From the NCBI RefSeq assembly GCF_041146395.1, contig NC_090989.1, positions 283,184,343 through 283,248,342 on the forward strand: 64,000 bases of DNA, written 5' to 3'. Position numbers and translations under genes: made by a program. The notes under the pieces are model-generated. The model worked only from the letters and a program-made list of their open reading frames with translations. It did no database searches and was not told the origin of the DNA. Below are positions 55,554 to 64,000 of the stretch, one piece after another; within the stretch, counting starts at the first letter, position 1, and each line of letters begins with the position of its first letter. This DNA is from Eulemur rufifrons. Taxonomy: Eukaryota; Chordata; Mammalia; Primates; Lemuridae.

Positions 55554-58029
55554 CTGTGGAGACCAAGACAGACCCAGGGTGAGGAGACGCCCTGGACAGG
55601 GGCCCAGACCCCACCACAGCCTCAGCTCAGACCTGCCAGTGACCAAGGCCCTAAGCAGGGCCCTGGCATCCCTGTGAGAGGACTCAGGGAGTCATGGGGG
55701 CCACGGGATAGCCTGGAGGTCACAGAGAGACTTGGGGTGCATGAGGGACTCCGGCAGAGCCATCGACTCACCCGTCTGTGTGGGCGTGAAGATGTCCTCC
55801 TTCAGGAACCCCTTGCGCTGCACGAATTTCCTGAATTCTTCCATGACCTCTGGGTTCATAGTGGGATCCTTACCTGAGGGGGGGCAGCCAGGTGAGTAGG
55901 GAGCAGAAACCGTGAGGAGACGGCCACTGCTTGGCCGGGGACTTGGCCCTGAAGCGGCGGAGGGTAGGAGAGGAGGCAGGACCCAAGGGTGGACAGGGAG
56001 GTCTGGGGTGGTGATGGGGGAAGGAGGTGATGGCCACTGCCCAGCTGACAGGTCCCTGGGAAGAGGGACAGTGGTGGGGCCCTGAGCACCTCCAGAAGCC
56101 ACCCTGCAGGGTCACACCCTGATCTGGAAGGACCTTGTGTCTGGGAGGCACTGGGCCGCCCCCCCACCCTGGAGGGTCCCTGCCCCATGAAGGCCCCTGT
56201 CAGGACACTACCCCCTACATGAAGTGACCCCCCCCACGATGCCTGAGACCCCAGGAAGTGGCACCTGGCAGCTGTGGTGTCCAGAGCTCCCCCATGAGTG
56301 GCCCCGCACTGCCCTGCCCAGCCCAGCCCGTGCCACACTGTGCCCGGCACTTGAATCCAGTGCAGGGCGTTCCTGCTCCCTGGGTGCCGGGGCGTGGCTG
56401 ATGCCCGTTCCACGGGCTTCTGGAAGTGGAGACACGGGCAGGGGATGCGGGTCCCCAAGGGCCCCTCACCCATGAGTTTTGCCATGTGGAACATCTTCCC
56501 ACGGCGCTGGTCCTCACAGTAGAGCACGTAGTGGTCCGTCCCCGGCAGCTCCTGCACGTAGGCCAGCTTCCTGCCCTCATCTGCAGACGACAGAGACGGT
56601 GGGTCTTGGGCGTCTTCTCTCCCAGAGGAAATGCCCTCCAGGGCCCTGCTGCTCCCCACAGCCCCAGCCCCCGACGCTGGGGAGGAGCCTCCTCCTGGGA
56701 CGGTCCCAAGCCAAGCTGTGGGGCCACAAGAGGCCAGGGGATGTCAGAAGCTGCAGTGTGGCTGTCCCAGCTCTGGGTAGCTGCCCCTGCCCTGCTCCCT
56801 GACCTCTAACCCTCAGTCTCCCTGATGGGTCGACAGCTGGGACCGCCCAGAGGGATGGCGTGATCCGGTGTCCCTGCTGTGAACAAGCCCTTCACACTTG
56901 GGCCACAAGACCCCCAGGAAGGAAGGGGTCGGCCCCTCCCGGGAGGCAGACAGGGCCGGGACCAGAAAGGCCGCCGGGAGCTCTCCCCCGGGCAGTGGGG
57001 CTGGCGCAGCTGGGCCGGGACTCACGGGCGAAGAATTTGCCGGGCTCGTCGGTTCTCTGCATCCGGACTGTCTTCTGGTGGCACTGATCCTTCTTCCTAG
57101 AAAACAGGGGGCGCTCGGGCAGCTGCTCCCAGGACACACTGGAGCCCTCCTCAGCTCACCTGGTGCATCGCACTGACCAGGTGGCCCCGAAAATTCCACT
57201 GCCACCCCTGACAAGCTTTAGGATATTCGGGCTGGCTCCCCTCAAAGTCAGGGCGATGACGTTTCACCGACACCGAACTATCTCGGGGCTGGGAGGGGGA
57301 GAGAAAGTGGCCAGAGTGGGGCTGAGGTGGGCAGCACTCACATGAAGGTGACTGTGACTTCCATGTCCCCACCTTCCAGGGTTGTCACTGTCACGGGGGA
57401 CACCTTCCTGGGCCTCTTCTCCTCTGGCACGTCCTTGCCAGTCACCATGGCCTTCACATACCAGGTCCCTGAAAACTGGAGCCGGCCGCGGCCGTGGCTC
57501 AAGGTCAGGTCAAATGTCTCCTCCTCAGGCCACACCGCGGGCTGCCCGGGTTCTCCCCCCCACCTCCCCCACCCCGGCACCCTGGCTGCAGCCCCCAGAG
57601 GCAGGCTGGGTCCTGCACATCCACACCCCGAGCTTGGTTAGAGCCAACCCAGCGCTCAGGGCTCCGGGCCCCAACGGAGGCAGAGGGTGTCTGCCCCCCA
57701 CGGACCAGGCCCGGCACCGCTGAGCCTCCCTGCAGAGGGCCCTCCCTGCAGGGCCTGTGGGCTCTGGACGTCAGCAGCAGGACCCGTGAGCTGAGCCGGC
57801 CCCCAACAGGACCCCATTCTCCGACCACTCCAGGCTGGGAGGGCAGGGTCAGAACCCGGCCCTAAAGGACACCTCCTAGAACAGGGCCCCTGGCTGCTGC
57901 CCTGGCCAGCAGCCATGGCCTTGCTCCCCACCCGCCCACGGGCCGAGCCCAGCTCACATCCTGCTCCTCCCGGGCCAAGGACAGGGCAGCGACCAGGCCG
58001 AGCACGGCCGTCAGGAGCAGGGCCTTCAT
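55528..58029 (-). CDS. OBP2B: OBP2-type odorant-binding lipocalin, whole gene span
   Basis: Secreted lipocalin that binds small hydrophobic ligands such as odorants in nasal and other secretions. Six coding exons on minus (57958-58029, 57342-57475, 57026-57096, 56470-56580, 55772-55873, 55528-55553; 516 nt) join in phase to 171 residues; human OBP2A/OBP2B have 170. Features: signal peptide MKALLLTAVLGLVAALSL; GxW motif Gly27-Thr28-Trp29; KRPRKVSPVTVTTLEGG near 44-60; Cys74 and Cys166 placed as in the human disulfide; TDEPGKF; YVQELPGTDHYVLYCEDQRR near 100-118. All splice sites are consensus and no stop or shift was seen. TATA box and AATAAA are in place. Position next to GBGT1 points to OBP2B, but the A and B copies cannot be told apart by sequence across species. 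Confidence 0.93.
55772..55873 (-). CDS. OBP2B: OBP2 exon 5
   Basis: 102 nt, acceptor CCCCTCAG, donor GTGAGT. Reads KDPTMNPEVMEEFRKFVQRK then GFLKEDIFTPTQT, the C-terminal helix of the lipocalin fold. Confidence 0.95.
56470..56580 (-). CDS. OBP2B: OBP2 exon 4
   Basis: 111 nt, acceptor GTCTGCAG, donor GTGAGG. Reads EGRKLAYVQELPGTDHYVLY then CEDQRRGKMFHMAKLM, very close to human. Confidence 0.95.
57026..57096 (-). CDS. OBP2B: OBP2 exon 3 (Cys74)
   Basis: 71 nt, acceptor TTTTCTAG, donor GTGAGT. Reads KKDQCHQKTVRMQRTDEPGK then FFA. Confidence 0.95.
57342..57475 (-). CDS. OBP2B: OBP2 exon 2 (GxW motif)
   Basis: 134 nt, acceptor CTCCAG, donor GTGAGT. Reads FSGTWYVKAMVTGKDVPEEK then RPRKVSPVTV. 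The residue before Ser26 is Phe, where Val or Ile is usual. Confidence 0.95.
57958..58029 (-). CDS. OBP2B: OBP2 exon 1 (signal peptide)
   Basis: 72 nt, ATG at 58029, reads MKALLLTAVLGLVAALSLAR then EEQD; donor GTGAGC. Human starts MKTLFLGVTLGLAAALS. Confidence 0.93.
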
Positions 58030-58107
58030 CTCCAGGACTCTGTGCTCACGGCCTCCGCAGGTCACCTGGGCGTCTGGGCGGCTGTGCTGGCTCCCCTCAC
58101 AGTGCCC

Positions 58108-58113
58108 TTTATA
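58108..58113 (-). promoter_or_regulatory. OBP2B: TATA box of OBP2 gene
   Basis: TATAAA on minus in GGCTATAAAGGGCAC, 79 bases upstream of the ATG. There is no CpG island, which suits a tissue-restricted secreted protein. Confidence 0.8.
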
Positions 58114-58619
58114 GCCCTGGCCGGTGGCTTGTGAGCACTTGGCACAGACCCCACCCCTCCCCCATTCACGGTGGCCAGCCCTGTATCCGGGAAGGTGCAG
58201 TGTCGCTATTGTTGGGATCTGATGGCAAGTAAGTGCCACCCAGAGAAGAAAAGACACGTGATGGCGTCCAGTGTTTGCACCACCCAAAGTGCTCGCTCAC
58301 AGACCAGCTGGAGGGGACTTGCCAGAGTAGGGGCGGGGTAGGGGTGCAGGTCTGCAATCTGAGCCATGGACGGAAGGCCACAACTTTGTGACACTCCCTC
58401 CCCCACCTGCGCCCTCCTAGTGCCATGGCTGGGGTCCTTGCCAGTTCTCTGGGGGGCTGGCCATCCCACCTCCTGCTGATGAGAAAGGGCTGAGCTTTAG
58501 CACCACAGAGACGGCTCTGCCCTCCGCTGAGTCCCTGTGGCCCAGAGCCCCAGCTCTCGCCTGCCCCAGGGGCCCACCCTGCACTGCTCTTCCCTTGCCG
58601 GGGATGCACCACCCTAGAG

Positions 58620-58730
58620 CTTCCTGGGGTGGGGGAGGGCACACTTTTGTGGCTGGGGTCAGTTTAAATATCTCCTCCTCAGGCCACACTCGGGACAACA
58701 TTGCCTCCCCCACCTGGTCCATTCCGTGCC
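58620..58730 (-). repeat. Orphan copy of OBP2 intron 1 end
   Basis: GTGTGGCCTGAGGAGGAGAY with ATTTRAMCTGACC on minus matches the intron sequence just upstream of exon 2 (57490-57590). Exon 2 itself does not follow. It is left over from a partial lipocalin duplication. Confidence 0.7.
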
Positions 58731-59059
58731 CCAGGCTGGCCGTGTTCCTTAGAGAGCTTGCTACTTCCTGGATTGTCCTGTTCATGTTTCTTATGTGTAT
58801 TCATCGCCCAATCTTCCCCTTTAGACAGGCCTCGCACCTCATCCCTTTGGATGAATGGGCCCAGTAGGCACCAGGGGTCACCTGCCGGCCTGTGTTCAGA
58901 GTTTCTGGCTGAGCTGCCCTGGGCGCCTGGCTTTGCTGGTCTCATCCCTGGCTTTCTTGAGCAAGAAATGCCTTTCTGTCCCTGACCTTGTAATTTCTAG
59001 GCCTGCGTCATCTGCCCAGGGACCCACAGCTGACTCAGGCTCTGAAGGCAGGTGCTGGG

Positions 59060-59270
59060 GCCACACAATGGCACCTTTGTGCTTCTCTGGCCCAAGATTG
59101 GACCCCCCAGTACTTGCCAATAATACTAATACACCCTCTCTAATAACCCCTGGGAGCTATCCTGAAGGTGCTGGCACGGCCTGTATTTGGCCCCAGCAGG
59201 GAAGGTGCTGCCCAGCAGAAAGCCTGCCCTTCTCAGAGGGCAGGAAAGGGCAGAGCCCAGGCCCATTCAG
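59060..59270 (+). repeat. Lipocalin upstream flank, copy 3
   Basis: Weaker direct match to 41740-42055: CACCTTTGTGCTTCTCTGGC, CCTCTCTAATAACCCCTGGG, GGGAAGGTGCTG. It lies about 1 kb upstream of OBP2. Confidence 0.5.
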
Positions 59271-59279
59271 AATCTGAGA

Positions 59280-60385
59280 TTAGTGGACAGGCTGGCATCT
59301 CTGTATCAACAGGAAGGTTTTCCTATTCCCTGTTCTTGTTGACTGTACTCCAGGCACCATGTATTTCTCTTGTTACATGTGAATCATTGATCTAAGTGCC
59401 TTGTGACACTGGCACCTTTAACAAAATCCTTGAAAATGATGGTGGAACAACATGTACAGATGATGGAGAGAACAGGGGTGTCCCCCATGAGTCCAGTGCT
59501 CAGTGTGACTGGTTCTCTCCAGGTGCCTCTCATTTCACCCTGTGTCCTGGGCTGAGTTCTAGGAGTTCTCCAGCTATGTTCTTTTTAGATGCTAGTTGGG
59601 TTCAACTGGTAGTAGACACCATCAGGAGATAGTAGGACTGGAGGTTAGGGTCAACCCATGGCAGGCAGGGAGTTGGGCAAGAGGTCAGTGTCAACCCATG
59701 GCAGACCCCCTGGGAGAGGATAGGGCAGAAGGGGAGAGATATCCTGCCCCATTGCTCTGTGGCCTGGGGCGTTTTGCTGGATGGCTGTGTTCCTTCTGAT
59801 GGTAGCTCTGTTGAGCTGCCCCTGATCCATAGTTCCAGCTGCCCCTGCTCCACAGTTCCAGCACTTCTGGTGACATTCCTCATTACCCTTGCCTTTGAAT
59901 CTCCGGGTGATCATAGTTTTTCAGGACTGCTAATTCCTAGGTGCCTCACTGAAGTGGACGGTGTCTGGGCTTTACTCAACATTTGAGTACTAGAAGGTTT
60001 TGATGGCACCACCAAACAAACACCTGGACCAGAGATGTGCTGGCTGGGGTTGACATATATCTAGAAAGGTTAGGGGAGGAGCTTAAGATAAATGTCAATT
60101 AAGGCTGCAAGACCAATGGGACAGTGGGGACTGTAGCTTGTGCCACTAACCATCTATTTTAATTGTTTTGGAGACTGTGGCCAGCCCCTGAAGCCTTGGT
60201 TACAGAATGGACCTGATTTGCAGCGTAAGAGGGTCAATGTAGTGCAAGGTATGGACTGTGATTTAAGGTGTTGATACCTAGCCCTCTCAGCCCACCTGCA
60301 GCTGTTGTAGACAATTCCTGGCACACTGTCATATTCACAGCATCCCACCGTAAGTATGTGCATTCTTTCTTCTGTGTTTCTTCTG
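59280..60385. other. Intergenic, no gene seen
   Basis: Contains a short internal duplication (GTCAACCCATGGCAG at 59650 and 59690). The text looks repeat-derived, but I cannot name the family. Confidence 0.4.
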
Positions 60386-60389
60386 ACAC

Positions 60390-60720
60390 ATGCCAGTGAA
60401 ACCCAGATGTGCAGGTGAATTAATGTATCTAGTCAATAGGGACAGTAACTGATGGGATAAAATGGCCTGGGCTCTTCCTTCTCAGTGGGACAATCTGATA
60501 TGGTTCCTCCCTATTTCTCAAGAGAGTCCTCAGAAGGACTGAGGCTCAGTTGCCTGCCATGCTAACCTTCTCATTAACATATCTCTTATTGGTTGTTCTA
60601 CCTGCCAAATCTTACTTGATCTCAGACTTCTGGCCTCCAGAACTATGAGAGAATAAATTTCTGGTGTAAGTCACTCAGTTCATGGTATTTTGTCACAGCA
60701 ACCCTAGCAAAATAAAACAA
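60390..60720 (+). mobile_element. MaLR-type LTR 3' part
   Basis: CTTCTGGCCTCCAGAACTAT, GAGAGAATAAATTTCTGG, then GGTATTTTGTCACAGCAACC and a CTAGCAAAATA end are typical of mammalian MaLR-type LTRs on plus. Solo, noncoding. Confidence 0.6.
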
Positions 60721-60729
60721 GCCCTAGCA

Positions 60730-62410
60730 TATTAATAATTATATTAAATGTGAATGACCTAAATGTTCCAGTTAGAAGACAGTGATTGGCAGAGTTAATT
60801 AAAGCCATGATGCAACTATATGCTGTCTACAAGAAACTTACTTCAAATAAGACAATAGAGGCAGGTTGAAAGTGAAAGCATAAAAAAAGATATAAACATT
60901 AATCAAAGGAAAGCAGAAATATTATTTTAATAACAGATGAAATAGACTCCAGAATAAAGAAAAATTAATATAGATAAAGGGAAATTATATAATAATAAAT
61001 TGGCCATTCCACAAAGAAGACATAGTGACCCTAAATATGTATGCACTAAAACAACAGAGCTGCACAATAAGTGAAGCTAAACAGATAGAACTGAAAGAAG
61101 AAATAGACAAAGCCACAATTATAGTTGGAGACTTCAACACACCTGTCTTGATAATTAACAGAACAACTAGACAGAAAACCAGCAGGGACACTGAATAACT
61201 CAACCACATCATCAACCAACATAATCTACTTGACATTTGTAGAACACTCCACCCAACAACACCACTACACACATTCTTTTCAAGTATCCACAGAATATAT
61301 ATCAAGATAGACCTATCCTAGATCATAAAATAAACCTCAACAAATTTTTAAAACTTCAAATAATATAGTGTGTTTTCTGGCCACATGAAATTAAACTAAG
61401 AATGGATACTGGAAACAGAATAGGAATCTTTCTTCGGATGCTTGGAAACTAAATAACACACTTCTAAACAATCCACAGGTCACAGATGAAGTCTCAAGGT
61501 AAATGAAATATACACCGGACTAGATGAAAATGAAAATACAATATATCAAACCTTGTGGGACACAGACAAATCAGTCTGAGAGTCTTAACAGTCATAAGAA
61601 AGAGGATACGCGGCTGGCAAACAAGCACTAGGAAAGATGTGCAACATCGTTAGCATTAGTGGAACACAAGTAAAAACTGCGGTGATACAGCACTGCAGAC
61701 CCGTCCGAATGGCTAAGATAAAATCGTAGTGATAACACCAAAGTCCGGTGAGGATTCACGAAAACTGGATGGCTTCTGGAAAATGGTTTGACTGGCTAAC
61801 AAAAACCTAAACATGTAACAAGCATACAATCCAGCAATTGCACTCCAAGGCATTTGTCCCAGATAGATGAAAACCTATTTGCATGCAGAAATCTACACAT
61901 AATGTTTACAGCAGCTTTATTTGTAATAGCCCCAAACTATTAATAGGAACACAGATGTCCTTCAGCAGGAGAATGATTAAACAAACTGTGGTATAGCCAT
62001 ACCATAGACTATTACTCAGAAATAAAAAAGAATAAGCTATTAATAGATGTGACAACCTGCATGAATCTCCAGAGAATTATCCTGAATGGGAAAAGAAGCC
62101 AATCCCATAATTTTATGTACTATGTGATTCTATTTATATAAGATTCCTGAAATGACCACATTATAGTGCTGGAGAACAGACAGACCCGGGGTTAAGGGGT
62201 GGAGTATGGGGAAGCAGGTGTGGCCATAGAGGGCTCCTTGTGATGAAGGAATGTTTGGTCTTGACTGTACCGATGTCAGTTTTCAGGCTGTGATGTTGTC
62301 CTACGTGCTGGAAGGTATCATTGGAGCACAAGGGTGAGGTACACAAGATCTCTGCAGGCGTTCTCACAACTGCATGGGAATCTGCAATTGTCTCAGAATA
62401 AAAAGTTTAA
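60730..62410 (+). mobile_element. Old L1, ORF2 start joined to 3' end
   Basis: AGAAACTTACTTCAAATAAG, AGTTGGAGACTTCAACACAC and TCAAGTATCCACAGAATATA are ORF2 N-terminal wording; after about 61570 the text jumps to 3'-end wording (AATGGTTTGACTGGCTAAC, ATAGCCATACCATAGACTATT). So there is an internal deletion. Frames are broken. Confidence 0.8.
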
Positions 62411-62659
62411 TTTAAAAAACCACAATGAGCATAAATACTTTTTAAAAAGCGCCTGTAGCCAGCCTAGAACTGAGAACTCCATGCAGAAGCATCATTACAG
62501 CAGATATGCACATATGCACAAGGGGAGTGGCCAACTGTAACTTTGCTTTGCTTACAATCTTGGAAATACCTTAAATATCCATCAAAACAACAATGACTAA
62601 ATAACAGTTTATATTTCCATGAGATGATATAATGTGTGGGGCTTTAAAGGAATAAAATA

Positions 62660-62820
62660 AATCTATTCATCTGTTCAATGATTTTTTACGCATTTTTTAG
62701 ATGCCAAGCGTTCTTCTAGGCACAAGGAACAACAGTGAGTAAAGCAGACAAAACGTCCTGCTCTCATGGAGCTAACATTCTAGGTGCAGGGGACATAAAA
62801 TAAACAGAATAAGCGAATTA
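62660..62820 (+). repeat. L2/MIR3-like fragment
   Basis: GATGCCAAGCGTTCTTCTAGG, CTCTCATGGAGCTAACATTC and CAGGGGACATAAAATAAAC match the common ancient repeat end. Confidence 0.65.
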
Positions 62821-62829
62821 AGGTGCCAG

Positions 62830-64000
62830 CTATCAATGCCTTGCCTCCAGCTCCAAACACACCCTCACTGCCTGCTCTGTGATGGTGGAGCTGGACCCAG
62901 CAGGCCTCTCCCGTGCACACCTGGCACGACGCTACGCTTTGTTTGTAGAGGCTCAGGAGGAAGGGCCTTCCTGCCTGGTTCCAGCATGCTTCCATTTTTC
63001 CCTTTTTCTTTCCTTTAGTGTACAACTGGCAGTGCCACAGACAGGGGACATCCAGGGCTCTCACCCACATTGAATCCAGTGGACCCCTGTGAATGGCTTT
63101 TTACTGAGATTCAGGGCACCCCTACAAGTAGATTGCCGGTGAATCTTCTAGGCTGCCCAGCCCCTGCCCACCTGCCCCTGGGAGGGAGGACAGGCTTCCT
63201 GCCTGCCAGGCCCAGCCTGCATTTCCCTGCCTGCTGGCCTCTGCCCTGACCTGGGCCAGCTCTGGCCCTGGGAAACCCAGCAAATTTCTCCACCATCCCT
63301 TGGGCTGCAACCACAGCTTCTCCCACGAGGCCTGAGCCCAGCCTTGTGGAAAGGACCCCCGCCTCCATTTATTTCTTCCTTAGCTGCCCGCCTGCAATTC
63401 TGAGCTATTCTTTGTAGTTCTCTTTAAACCTTGCTAGTTAATTGTTCATTAGATAAACTACCCCTGTTCAATCTATTGTGTGGTTTCTGTATCCTGATCA
63501 AACGCTGATTCATATAATTATATATTATTTGCAAAGGTGACAAGTGCAGTGGAGGAGAAGCAAAGTGGAACGGGCTGCACAGGGAGTGTCGGGACAAGGG
63601 GCTGTTTGTACTTTCATGGAATGATCAGATTTGGCCTCGCTAAGGCGACATTCGAACACAGAATTGAAGACACGAAGGAAGTGAGCCGTAAACTAACGGG
63701 GGGGTGGGCGGGGAGGACTCCAGGTGCAGGGTCGTCGTCCAGGCCCGCCTGCAGGTGGGAGGAGGCCTGGCACATTCCAGGAACAGACTCGGCAGAGCCG
63801 CTGGAGCAGGTGTTCCGGGAGACTGGCCAAAGAGGAGGCCAGGGAGAGGGCAGGACCTGCCATGTGGGCTCGTGGCCACCATGGGGACACCAGCTCCTCT
63901 CTGCACGGATGGAGGACTCCGGGGAGCCGTGGCCGAGCCAGGCTGTGACTTACATTTTTAAAGGTTTAGTCCAGTCGCTGCGCTGAGGGCAGGTTTTGGG
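62830..64000. other. Intergenic, no gene seen
   Basis: GC-rich to the right edge. Frames at 63537-63986 and on the opposite strand show no domain. ABO would be expected further right if the human order holds. Confidence 0.45.

Overview
This window is nuclear DNA from a strepsirrhine primate (lemur or loris group). The evidence is the repeats. The Alu at 45042-45415 has the strepsirrhine linker and right arm, and the L1 ending near 43690 has the lemur-type 3' end. The rest is ordinary primate genome: introns with GT/AG ends, CpG islands, MIR, L1M, Tigger and LTR relics. The gene order matches human 9q34.2, where RALGDS, GBGT1, an LCN1 pseudogene, OBP2B and then ABO lie on one strand. ABO itself is not in the window. 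The species cannot be named from sequence alone.

Layout. At 1-760 a CpG island holds the alternative first coding exon of RALGDS (minus strand; the rest of the gene lies off the left edge). GBGT1 (Forssman glycolipid synthase, minus strand) has six coding exons at 3345-10328. They splice without a break into 347 residues, and its CpG-island promoter is near 11.2-11.8 kb. From 12 to 20.5 kb I see no gene, only repeats. From 20.6 to 29.8 kb lies a scrambled patch of segmental duplications: pieces of the RALGDS 5' flank, broken unprocessed RALGDS-like exons (minus strand), three blocks of hexamer-based repeat that decode as a Pro/Ala/Glu linker, and a tandem pair of a unit that also occurs near 13.4 kb. 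From 30 to 37.8 kb there are L1 pieces, a 30-bp minisatellite and a TG-rich microsatellite. An LCN1-like lipocalin with two frameshifts lies at 38034-40279 (minus). L1, Alu and a Tigger-type element fill 42-50 kb. An intact OBP2-type odorant-binding lipocalin (171 residues, minus) lies at 55528-58029 with its own TATA box and poly(A) signal. The right end is L1 and LTR sequence.

Main points. (1) The predicted GBGT1 keeps Gly230 and Gln296, the two residues whose loss silenced the common human enzyme, so this primate probably can make Forssman antigen. (2) The RALGDS-derived patch is a little-explained local duplication with an inverted arm. (3) The lipocalins carry duplicated upstream flanks, including one inverted orphan. 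I found no CRISPR, operon, tRNA or rRNA gene. I saw no evidence of an undescribed enzymatic system.
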